NCBI GenBank assembly: GCA_018398585.1
Contig: JAGTTD010000008.1
Location: forward strand, 3,050,501 to 3,114,500
Direction of reading: 5' to 3'
Length of the DNA: 64,000 nucleotides
From: Simmondsia chinensis
Taxonomy: Eukaryota > Streptophyta > Magnoliopsida > Caryophyllales > Simmondsiaceae
The notes beneath the pieces are model-generated. The model worked only from the letters and a program-made list of their open reading frames with translations. It made no database searches and was not told where the DNA came from. Positions 24,450-34,515 of this stretch are shown here, one piece after another (position 1 is the stretch's first letter; every line of letters starts with the position of its first letter). A program made the translations under genes and the position numbers.

Positions 24450-24822
24450 ACTTGGTGGATTTTATGGGACTAATAATATCAGGTTGTATTACCAATGTGT
24501 ACTTTCCTGATTCCTACCACTTTCATGACTAATTTAGCAAATTAGCATATTAAAAAAAAAAATGTGACATATCAGCAAAAAAATTTCATTACACACCATT
24601 TGGAATAGCTTATATTTATGTAAATCATTTTCTAATAGCGTGCAAATTTAAAATATATATATTGTATTAAAAATTATTACACGATAAATTAGTTAACAAT
24701 GTTATACTTTTATATTAATAATATTAATATTTATTAGTTTTTGGTCAAGTATATTTAAATAACTTGGTGAATTTTATGGGACTAATAATAATATGAGGTT
24801 TGTATTTCCAATGTGTACTTTC
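24450..24822. repeat. 65-bp direct repeat, about 300 bp apart
   Basis: The segment starting AATAACTTGGTGGATTTTAT at 24450 recurs as AATAACTTGGTGAATTTTAT at 24758. Similarity continues through CCAATGTGTACTTTC in both. It may be a local duplication or remnants of a pair of terminal repeats. Confidence 0.6.
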
Positions 24823-24910
24823 ATGGGAAAAGTACCCACGCTTCAAAAATTATTCACATTTGACCAAGCTTCAAAATCAAAGTTTTCATTAACAATATTA
24901 TTTTACGAGT

Positions 24911-25302
24911 TTTTTATCTAACTGGTACCTTTTTAAAAAAATTAGAAAATTGGTACTCTTTTAAAAATATTTACTAAATTGGCATCATTTACTGCCACTT
25001 GTTTAACATATACGTCGTTTGAAACGACGTAACAACAAAGCAAGCCTCGTATGTCTTTTGTAACGGCGTATGAACAGTAATTTTTTTTTACGGAAGCCTT
25101 CATCCACCTGTGCTTCCGTAGAAAAAAAAAATTATTGTTCTTATGTCGTTACAAATGGCGTATGAGAGGCTTGCTTTGGTCGTACGCCGTTACATATAGC
25201 GTACGTTGAATAAGCTATAATAAATGGTGCCATTTTAGTAAATATTTTTGAAAGGGTGCCATTTTGGTATTTTTTTTTTAAAAAGGTGTCAGTTGAGTAA
25301 AG
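24911..25302. mobile_element. foldback MITE related to the large element at 37391
   Basis: Inverted ends CTAACTGGTACCTTTTT and the complement of AAAAAGGTGTCAGTTGAG bound it. Inside, both arms carry CATTTTAGTAAATATTTTTG and words based on ACGGCGTA (GTCGTTTGAAACGACGTAAC on the left, TACGCCGTTACATATAGCGT on the right). The middle is a hairpin made of CGGAAGC words. The same terminal and palindromic words occur in 37700-39054. Confidence 0.65.
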
Positions 25303-27030
25303 AAGCTTTTGTTTTATGGGGTTAATATATATCAAATAATTCATAACAAGTTTTTAAAATATTTTAGTTTAAATTAATTTGATGTAATTAAATTAAAATA
25401 GTAATGAAAAATTGGAACAAAATAATTAAAACCGACGAATGGCAACAACAAAGGAAATCTGACTGTGAAATTCATCATTGAAGTCTATTTTGAAGAAGAA
25501 TGTCATTATTGACAACAAGTATACTAATGCCACACAAAATACCAATAACAAATAATACAACCACAACCAATCAAATTATAAGACAAATAAGCAAATATGT
25601 TTTACTAAAATTCAAAAGGAAAGGCATAATAACTAATTGCAACAGAATCTGTTGCAGGGGAGCAAACAAAATTATCGAGACAGAATTATGAAAGGAGACA
25701 CAACATGAAATTTATTAGCCAATAATTTTATAATATATGAGATATAAATTTTTTTAATTTATGACTATACACAATTACGTACATTGAACATAATTTATTT
25801 TAGTTAATGCAAAAATTCACGGCTAGAAAACACAGTACAGAATAAAAACTACATGTGCATCACAAAGGAAGAAACCTTGTTTTAAATTAATTAGATGTAA
25901 TTAAATTCAGTATATTATTAGATTTGTATGATCCTCTTTTCTGTCCCTTATTTCCGACTTGTCGTTTTTTAAGAGTTTTTTCTGGTTATTAAGATATACG
26001 ACAGGGGATTCAAATAAAACTAATCAAATCCTTGGGGTGATTATGTTTTGTTGCACTACCGATAGTTAGGGGTGCACAAATTGCTACATAAACGTAAATC
26101 AATATGTGGTTTGATTGGTGATGAGTAGAGTAGTGTTTTTCGAGTCGGTGTTCTCGTAGATACTTACAAATTTAATAAGTACTAATGTGGTTTTAAAAGT
26201 ATGTAAAATCGTGGACCTGCAAACATTTAAGCAAGTTGTAAAACTACTTTTTTGTGATTTTAGCCCGAATGCATCCAATTTTCACTACAAAATAACTTAG
26301 TTATAATTACAATAATATATGAGTTATTTCAATATTTTTATCTAAAGTACAAAGAATTACAATTAAAAAAATTCTTTGGAATTGACAGAAAATACACATA
26401 TATTGCCGAAATTATGTATTATATTAATTAGTACTTTTGTTAAAAAATAGATCAAATTTTAATATAGGATACTTATATATATAAATTAAGAATTATGTTT
26501 CACGTTAATATTTTTCAATAAAGATCCTCCAAATTTTTGAAAGAAATATCTATGTAATAAAAGCACATAATATAATAAAATATTTAAACTTTATATTAAA
26601 TTATATTATTAAAATATTAAATATCTAAACGGCAATGGTTAAATCATATATAGATAATTCAATACTACAATATTCTCTTCTTTTGTGAGAAAAAGATAAA
26701 AAAATTTTATTATTATTCGCAATAAATTATATAATTACTTTTACAAACACTTATTACCATAAGAATAAGAATATTAGAAAAAAAAAAAAAAAGAGACTTA
26801 TTATTATCACGGTAAAAATTATTATTCATATAGTAATTGATGCAAATCTCCAAATTATTGGAAAGTAAAAAGAGGAAGGATTCAATAGCCTTTATTAATT
26901 TTTATTGCTCGAGCAAGGGAAGAACAAATGAAATAAGCGTTCAATCTTACCCAAAGAATAAGAAAGAAACAAATAAAGAATTCAAATTTACTCAAAATCA
27001 AAAAATTTCTAAAACTATAAATTAATGGCT
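25303..27030. other. AT-rich spacer
   Basis: No gene or element recognised. Open frames here have no domain features and very AT-rich codons. Confidence 0.4.
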
Positions 27031-27048
27031 TATTTATAGGCATTCACC

Positions 27049-27696
27049 CGGATAAGCTAAGTGGGTAGCATTTAAGGTGGTTCGGTCATGTTAGGAGGAG
27101 AACGCCCACTGCTCCAGTCAGAAGATGTGAACAGCCCCATACTACGCTAGGGAGGCGACGGAGAGACAGGTCAAAGAAGAAATGGTTTGAGACGATCAGA
27201 CAAGACCTCACTCACCTAAACCTACGGGAGGATATGACCTTAGATAGAGCTCGCCAGAGAGTGAGTATAAAGGTAACCGAGATAGCGGCTTAGAGTAATG
27301 CACCTTATTATTGTCTGCACTAGTGTCTCTTGGTGTCTTGACTCCTTCTTTGGCGCATGCATTGGTACGCCTATTTGCTTCTCTGTGTGCTTGTGCTCTT
27401 GAGCATTTGCGTACGTGCTAACTATTTGCTAGCAACGACCTTCCATTGTATTTTGTTGCGTAGGGCTTTGCTTGTGCCAAATATTGCTCTAATTTTATGT
27501 TGCTCTCATGCTTTCAAGTTCGATACTTCCTTGACGACACACTCCTCAAGTTGGGGGTCCTCGAAAATAGCCTCCTTTCAAGGTAGCTCCCTAAAGGGGG
27601 AGGGCTGCGTACATCCACCCCCCCCCCCCCCCCGACCTTGTGTATGTCGGAGCCCTTGTAGCACTGGGACTGCTACTGCTGCTATTGTTATTGTTG
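27049..27696 (+). mobile_element. 5'-truncated RTE-type LINE with SINE-like tail
   Basis: Flanking 18-bp copies TATTTATAGGCATTCACC (27031-27048) and TATTTATCGGCACTCACC (27697-27714) define a 648-bp insertion. It starts inside the C-terminal coding end of an RTE-type LINE (27072-27293) and continues through a short 3' UTR. It ends in the tail used by the 5S SINEs: AGTTGGGGGTCCTCG, GGCTGCGTACATCCACCC, then a run of C, then GCACTGGGAC and a TTG-rich end. LINE coding and SINE tail in one insertion show where the SINE 3' half came from. Confidence 0.9.
27072..27293 (+). pseudogene. RTE LINE ORF C-terminal fragment
   Basis: 74 codons read without interruption to TAG at 27291-27293: LRWFGHVRRRTPTAPVRRCE, KKKWFETIRQDLTHLNLRED, MTLDRARQRVSIKVTEIAA. 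The LRWFGHV-RR, W-E-IRQDL and DRAR-R pattern is the C-terminal signature of RTE-clade LINE proteins. 5' truncation removed the catalytic domains. It is the same protein end as at 47806-48010 and 50902-51121. Confidence 0.87.
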
Positions 27697-27714
27697 TATT
27701 TATCGGCACTCACC

Positions 27715-28091
27715 TAAACCTACTCTTAATTTAAATTTAATTATAAAAAATAATTCTATTATAATTCTGACTAAACGTATCATAATCTTTACATAACTCA
27801 AAAATCCTAAACCTGATTACATGATGGAGTAAAAATAAACTCTAGTAAATAAAACATTAATTAAATAAAAAATATTAGACTAATTAAGTTCAAAAAACTC
27901 TGATCAAATTCTAATTAAAATAATAAAATACACATGTTATTACTCAGCCTAATTTCAATTCCAATAATTCTCAAGCACCAGTTTCTCCCTTTTTCCATCT
28001 CAATCGGGTTATTTCCGAGCCTATTTGCCTCTATAATAATGCTACTAACAAAAACTGAAAATTATTAAATTGTCTTAAAAATAATAATTTT

Positions 28092-28094
<3 letters not shown>
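27715..28094. other. AT-rich spacer
   Basis: No coding or element seen. Confidence 0.4.
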
Positions 28095-28130
<36 letters not shown>

Positions 28131-28131
28131 T
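28095..28131. repeat. (AAT)n microsatellite
   Basis: About twelve uninterrupted AAT units. Confidence 0.9.
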
Positions 28132-28587
28132 TGATAATAATTTTATCTTAATAAACTAATTCTTCGCCAGGTGGGATAAAATGTAACGGCCATAACTAAC
28201 TTGTCGTGAAGCGTGCATAGGTCTTATATCGTCTTTTGAGGCAATTCAACGGCTGAGATTTCAAGGCAGTATTAAATAATGACCGTTGATTTCGCTGAAG
28301 CCCTGTCACGGTTTCTGACTACCTGCTGCTACAAGTCAAATCCCAGTGCTTCACAACTTTCAATTTTTTGACCAATTCCCTTTCTTTTTTTTTAGTTAAT
28401 AACAATTAATATAAAAATAATTTAACTATAATACAATCTTAATAAATTAATATTTAATAAATTAATAATTTAATTAAATAATATTTTTAGTTGGTCCTGA
28501 TTTGAGACTAATATGGTAAATAATATCTTGATTAATTCATAAATTTTTATGATTTTAAGGGTATTATTTAATAGGGATTTAACTAAT

Positions 28588-28994
28588 GTACTAAAAAATA
28601 ACCTACCTCTATTCTCTAACTAAAAAATAATTCAACTCTAAATTTGTACTAAAAATAACCAAACTCTAAAATTTTGATTTAAAAATATATAGAATTGGTG
28701 GCTGAGTGTGGCGTGTGGTATAAAGTTCCGACAATATATTTTTCTTCTACGTGTTTTTAGTTTGGTTAGGTTTCTTGTTTCACCAAACCAAACCAAAAGT
28801 ACATAGAAGAAAAATATATTGTAAGAAAGTTATACCATGCGGCACACTCAACCACCAATTCATTATTTTTTAAATCAAATTTTTAGAATTTAGTTATTTT
28901 TTTGGTTAAGAAATAGAATTGAGTTATTCTGTAATACAAACACTAGAGTTTGATTATTTTTTAATTAGGAGATGTAGTTAGGTTATTTTTTGAT
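28588..28994. mobile_element. foldback MITE, almost a complete palindrome
   Basis: Two arms of about 190 bp are inverted copies: ACTAAAAAATAACCTACCTC at the left and the complement of GTAGTTAGGTTATTTTTTGA at the right. Inner parts such as GAATTGGTGGCTGAGTGTG pair with CACACTCAACCACCAATTC. Only a short loop around GGTTTCTTGTTTCACC is unpaired. Transcribed, it would form a long hairpin RNA. Confidence 0.8.
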
Positions 28995-29465
28995 ACCTTT
29001 GAAGTATAATTATGTTAGTTTTAGATTATTTGTTGTTTAATTAATGAGATATTACATATTATTACCTTGAAATATAGATTAGTTGTCACATGAATTAAAT
29101 TTCTGTAGAAAGTTGCATGTTTTTGGAACCCCAGTTCCTACACCAACCTCCTAGAAAGTAGATAAACCATGTTTGATTTTTATGATGAAAATAGAGCTTA
29201 GAAGTTTGCGGAACTAGGTAAATTATTTCTTACGTTTTGAAGAAATTGAACAATTTTCAACCCTCGGATTCTACCTAGCTATTTTATGCCAACCAAATAA
29301 GAGCTAAAATCCATACTTTTCATGAATTTGTACTTCCCAATTCTACTTCTTGCTTATGAAACAAGGCCTAATTTTTAGTTCATAAAGTATCAATTGTAAA
29401 ACAAACTTTGTAAAAATTTGTGGCTATTATTTATTATTTTTCGATAATTATCTGCAACTATTTCC

Positions 29466-29690
29466 AATACCCCAAGAGGTCCCCCCTAAGCAGGGTCTGG
29501 GGGGAGGGGATGTACGCCAGCCTTCCCCCTTCAGGGTATCCTGAAAAAAAGCTGTTTCCGAAAACACCCAACCTGAGGGGTGCAACACGAGCACTTCTTA
29601 GGAGGACGCCCATCTTGGAACTAATCTTGCCTAAGCACACTTAACTTCGAAGTTCTAATGGGATCCGGTGCTTGCGTGTTGGTACCCTCT
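29466..29690 (-). mobile_element. 5S-rRNA-derived SINE (copy F)
   Basis: The minus strand starts GGGTACCAACACGCAAGCAC, then CGGATCCCATTAGAACTTCG and AAGTTAAGTGTGCTTAGGC of the 5S part. The 3' domain follows with GTTTTCGGAAACAGC and AGACCCTGCTTAGGGGGG. The TTG tail is decayed and no clear target duplication was found. It belongs to the subfamily with the shortened 5' end. Confidence 0.86.
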
Positions 29691-29934
29691 TAGGTCATAT
29701 CATTGCCCTAACAATAATATTTTTTTCCTACGAATTACAACCCCGAATAAATATGTTCATAGCTAAACTTTAGTTCCTAAAAGATCAAAAAGGGTAAATA
29801 AATACGATATCAAACATATCCTCTGATCTTTAGAATCTTTTTTCAAAAATTTGTTTACAAACCCGAAAAGGACCAAAGGTGTGGGAGGGAGTCCGAAGAC
29901 AAACAAAAAAGAAAACCCAAGGCATAAATATACC
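29691..29934. other. AT-rich spacer, no coding seen
   Basis: It ends with ATACC (29930-29934), the left target copy of the next Copia element. Confidence 0.4.
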
Positions 29935-30594
29935 TGTAAGGAAAACTTAAACAAATCTAGTATGCTCTGATACCAATTTGTTAAAAATAAAACTTAATGC
30001 GGAAGCGTGAAACCCTGGAAACTTGATTCGATTCAAATAATATGACTCACGCAAAATGAGAAGTAAACAAATATGGAGAAAGAAAGAACAAAACAAGAAT
30101 ACACAATATTTACGCGGAAACCCTCTACAATCGAGAGGTGAGAAAACCACGGGCGGAGATGGAGATTCTTTATTAACTGAACGGAAGAATTACAACGACA
30201 CTTTCCAAACGAGATATATGGAAGAATTACAATCACTCCCTCTGAACTCTCGTAGCACTCAAATATCTTGGAGGAATTACGAAATCACCTCTTTTTTTTA
30301 GTGGCGGCTCACCTCACTTTGATTGGATACGTATGGGAGAAATCTCTCACCTAATACTGAAACCCTACATCCCTATTTATAGAAAATAACTCGGGCAGCG
30401 CAACAGGCTCCCGATCGATCGGAACCCACCGATCGATTGGCACTCAAAATTTCCAAAATACTCCGAATCTTTCCTTAAATCACCCGATCGATCGGTTTTT
30501 CCTCCCGATCGATCGGTTTTCCCTCCCGATCGATCAGTGACCACACGGTAGCCCCATATAAAATAAAACAAGTAATTTGAGACATAACCTAACA
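29935..30594 (-). repeat. 3' LTR of the gag-only Copia element
   Basis: Five CGATCGATCG-type palindromes lie at about 30411, 30428, 30481, 30504 and 30526. TATA-like sequence is near 30375 (complement of CCTATTTATAG). The U5 end contains an embedded primer-site copy, complement of TGCTCTGATACCAATT at 29963-29978. Confidence 0.85.
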
Positions 30595-30670
30595 AATCTC
30601 CACCTTGGCTCAAATTACATACATAAAAGAATTACCTCCACCTTCTCCACAAAACCCCCCACACACGGGG

Positions 30671-30892
30671 TTAACACAACGAAGTACGAAACCTAACTGT
30701 GCGAAGCTTGAACTTCCTGTTAGGTAGAAACCGAGTGAACATATCTGAGAGGTTATCAGCAATGCCAATCTTCTTCTCTGAATTGGCTCTTGACACATCA
30801 ACTGAAACAGCCACCTGCTGCTGAACTGTGTTACTGAACTGAACTCCCTCTGGCTTACTCACCTGACCTGAATCACAAACAACTGATGACAT
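30671..30892 (-). pseudogene. short Copia RNase H C-terminal remnant
   Basis: The frame includes ANSEKKIGIADNLSDMFTRF and LPNRKFK, resembling the conserved end of Copia RNase H (N-A-D-T-K-L-P pattern). Nothing of reverse transcriptase remains upstream. It lies next to the 3' LTR, as expected for the pol end. Confidence 0.6.
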
Positions 30893-30895
30893 CTT

Positions 30896-31501
30896 CTATG
30901 GAGATAACAATAATGAAGACTCACCAAACGTGACACGTCTCGTCAGAAATTGTTTGAAGAGAAACACATAAAGCCCTTGTTCACATACCAGCAGTCCTCT
31001 GGACTGACCACACAAAAAGCCCCTTACACTGTGCTCAGACAGACACCTATCACCTGAACGATCCAATCTCAAACGTCCTAAATTTGTGATCTCTGGTTCT
31101 GTCAACAACAAGGATGATAAAGATACTGCAACAGATCTAACAAATGTGGAACCGACAAGTTCATATAACGTACCTGACCTTCTGCCCTTCATAACTGTCA
31201 ATGCACCCTTAACGACCTTCAAAACTCCACTTTCAGCTGTGTACTTGTACCCTTTAGATTCAAGAGTACCCAAAGAGATGAGATTTTTCTTCAAATCAGA
31301 AACATGACGAACATCGTCCAAAACCCTGATAATGCCATCGAACATCCTCAAATGAATTGTTCCTATGCCCAGAACTTTGCATTGATTATCATTACCCATC
31401 AAAACATCTCCACCTCGAACAGACTCGTATGTGGAAAACCAATCCCAGTTGGGACAGACATGATAGGAGCAACCCGAATCCAAAAACCAACTATCTTTCA
31501 A
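30896..31501 (-). pseudogene. Copia protease and start of pre-integrase region
   Basis: The aspartic protease motif WFLDSGCSYHVCPNW is at the start, followed by DDVRHVSDLKKNLISLGTLE, the normal sequence downstream of the protease. Then comes a decayed pre-integrase region (SEHSVRGFLCGQ), and the frame stops. The protease would cut gag-pol. The adjacent gag frame ends just upstream at 31508. Confidence 0.82.
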
Positions 31502-31507
31502 GTTGAA

Positions 31508-32374
31508 CTAAGGTTCAGACACGGACAAAAGAAAATCTTCATTCTCACCACCAACAAAACTAGCTGCTATGGATCTTTGGTCAGACCTGTTATCTACTTC
31601 TAATTTTCTCTTAAGCTTATAATAGTCTTTCTTAATGTGCCATTTCTTACGACAGTAGTTACAGGTTAGGTCTTGATACCTAGACTTAGACTTGTTTCCA
31701 CTATGATCATACTCGGTTCTCCCCCTTACAAATAAACCACTACCTGAGTTATACACAGAGTCAGATAATTCCCTATCTACTCGTTCTTTACTCAGTATGT
31801 TTCTCTTAACTTCATCAACAGATATGGTTTGTCTACCACCATAAATCATGCTTTCGACAAAACCCTTATATGAAGTAGAGAGAGAGCATAACAACAACAT
31901 TACCTGATCTTCATCCTTAGGAACATCATCCAATTCTTTCAAATCTTGAATAATTGAATTAAATTCACTGACGTGGTTCTTAAGTAACATACCTTTTGAC
32001 ATACGAAAAGTGAATAACCGGCGCTTAACTGCTAGTTTGTTGGAGACAGACTTGAAACAGAACATATCCTGCAATTTCTCTCACAACTCCTTAGCGGTCT
32101 TCACTTCCAGAACTTCTGTCAAAACGTCATCGGTAAGACACATCTGAATTGCTGTGAGCGCCTTCTCATCCAACTCCTCCCATTGTGCTTTTGTAAGATT
32201 CTCTGGTTTCTTCTCTTTCCCATCTAAAGCTTTCTTCAAGCCATTCTGAGTCAAGAGGCCCTTAACGCGAACCTGCCATAAACTGAAGCTCCATTGACCA
32301 CCAAACTTCTCAATTTCAGATATGATTGCGGACGTCATGTTATCAAATCGAAATAAACAGGGTTCTGATACCAA
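31508..32374 (-). pseudogene. Copia gag with one interruption and a changed zinc knuckle
   Basis: The N-terminal part (32374-32081) reads FGGQWSFSLWQVRVKGLLTQ and AQWEELDEKALTAIQMCL, typical of gag_pre/UBN2 domains. A stop near 32078 separates it from the rest (32074-31508): NHVSEFNSIIQDLKEL and MLLLCSLSTSYKGFVESM. The zinc knuckle reads CNYCRKKWHIKKDYYK, with the last cysteine replaced by tyrosine. Gag forms the particle. This copy is probably inactive, although similar gag-only elements can be carried by relatives. Confidence 0.82.
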
Positions 32375-32376
32375 TT

Positions 32377-33017
32377 TGTAAGAAAAACTTAAACAAATCT
32401 AGTATGCTCTGATACCAATTTGTTAAGAATAAAACTTAATGCGGAAGCGTGAAACCCTGGAAACTTGATTCGATTCAAATAATATGACTCACGCAAAACA
32501 AGAAGTAAACAAATATGGAGAAAGAAATAATAAAACAAGAACACACAATATTTACGTGGAAACCCCTCTACAATCGAGAGGGGAGAAAACCACGGGCGGA
32601 GATGGAGATTCTTTATTAACTGAACGGAAGAATTACAACGACACTTCCCAAACGAGATATATGGAAGAATTACAATAACTCCCTCTAAACTGTCTTAGCA
32701 CTCAAATACCTTGGAGGAATTACGAAATCACCTCTTTTTCTTAATGGCGGCTCACCTCACTTTGATTGGATATGTATGGGAGAAATCTCTCACCTAATAC
32801 CGAAACCCTACGTCCCTATTTATAGAAAATAACTAGGGCCGGCGCAACAGGCTCCCGATCGATCGGAACCCACCGATCGATCGGCACTCAAAATTTTTAA
32901 AATACTCCGAATCTTTCCTTAAATCACCCGATCGATCGGTTTTCTCTCTCGATCTATCGGTGACCACACGGTAGCCCCATATAAAATAAAATAAGTAATT
33001 TGAGACATAACCTAATA
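32377..33017 (-). repeat. 5' LTR of the gag-only Copia element
   Basis: It has four palindromes of the CGATCGATCG type (about 32853, 32870, 32926 and 32949) against five in the other LTR; loss of one roughly 22-bp palindrome unit explains most of the 19-bp length difference. The outer end reads CCTAATA instead of CCTAACA. A PBS-like word is embedded in U5 at about 32405-32420. Confidence 0.85.
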
Positions 33018-33022
33018 ATACC

Positions 33023-34500
33023 CACAACCGAGACTTCGCCTAATCAAGGGCAAGAGGCTACCCATCAACTTAAGCTTTTAAGATAACTGGTTCTTTCACA
33101 TCGTATGGTCGAATCCCAATAATCCTCTTTCAATATTAACATAATTTAAGCATAACATATGAGATGGGTTTATGCAATATCCACTTTCCAACCCCAATTA
33201 GCATTTGCTTGTGGAGACATGTTTGAATATAAAACTAATCATGCGCCTTCAACCATCAACTTAAATTTTTGAGATAGTTGGTTCTTTAACAGTATCCTTT
33301 TATTTTTAAACACGAAAAAAATATTTTTTCTTCCTTTTTTTTTTTTTTTAAATATCTAAAATGAAATACACCCTAAAGAATCACAAAAAAGGTAAAAAGA
33401 TTCGAGTAAATGATGAAGTGGGTAGACTTTACAGAATACAAAAAAGAATAATATAAAGCATATATTATAAAATGGTTAGCTGGTCTAGTCTGTCTAATGA
33501 TACTTGCCCAACTCAATTATGCTCCTCCCGGAATTGATTCATATCCATTACAAATTGACTTTTGTTCTTTCGGGTCCCGTACCTACAGGTGCACTGGCGC
33601 TTCGGTATTGTGAATTCTCTCTTTAATTATCGAAAAAAATAAACTAACTTTCATAAGATAAAGTATGACATAAAAGCAATTCGTACTTTGCATAGGAAAA
33701 ACCTAGTAGTTATTCACACCAAAGGTTTTTGTATTTTACCATTGTATCGTACAATTTATATTGTTTCAATTTGGTACTTAAAATAAAATTTATATTAAGT
33801 TATTAATGAAAATTTTAATAGTTAATATTCTTCCCTCTTATCTCTCACCCTGTCATGTGCGCCATGTTCTAATACATAGTTAATAACACGGGCCATGAGA
33901 GAGGGAACCAGTCATATTTTCAGTGAACCTCAATAGATAAGACACTAACGTTACAATCACATTTGAATACGTAAGAAATATATATGATCGTAAGTTACCC
34001 CATTATATGTACAAAAACTTTTGAATGGCCAGTGGGTACAACTCGAGAAATAGTCAAGGCACACATAAGTTACCCCGAACACCTTGGTTATTGAAAAAAA
34101 AGTACTCTATATATTTTTATAATTATCGAGAAAAATTATGCGACAAACAGAAGCACCCACAAGAGTAAAGCCTAACTCAAGAAGCATAAAATGTATACCA
34201 AAAAGAACAAAACAGGGACACTTCAACGTGACAACAAGACAAATTGAAACTCGGAGGACGTACTAAGGCTACATTCGCATTGGAACAGTCACAAACAAGA
34301 CACACCCGAAAACCATAGAACGCTCCAAGGGTACATCAGCACTGAAACGGTCATAAGAACATGAGAAGAAAAAAAACCAAGGCGTCTAAAAAGGACATGA
34401 TGAAACTGCACGAAGCAAAACAAAACTCTAGAACCACTGAAGATGACGCACACTAACAGCAATCCTTGAATCAAACATAGAGTGTAAGGAATGGGTCAAT
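33023..34500. other. spacer with decayed repeats
   Basis: No gene seen. Around 34110-34470 a stretch beginning AATTATCGAGAAAAATTATG resembles the complement of an L1 3' UTR with its tail to the left, a probable truncated minus-strand L1. At 33600-33640 TTAATTATCGAAAAAAAT resembles a plus-strand L1 end. Confidence 0.4.
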
Positions 34501-34515
34501 AAATCAACATGGAAT

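Larger units (their letters stand above)
29935..33017 (-). mobile_element. Copia element with gag and protease but no integrase or RT
   Basis: A complete insertion of 3083 bp flanked by ATACC at 29930-29934 and 33018-33022. LTRs are 29935-30594 and 32377-33017 (660 and 641 bp, roughly 95 percent alike by eye). The primer-binding site (sense AATTGGTATCAGA) is the complement of 32364-32376, and the purine tract (sense AAGGTGGAGATT) lies beside the left LTR. The interior encodes gag, protease, the start of the pre-integrase region and a small RNase H end. Integrase and reverse transcriptase are absent. The two mobile ends and target copies show that the deleted form itself transposed, or was deleted later without touching the ends. 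Confidence 0.88.
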
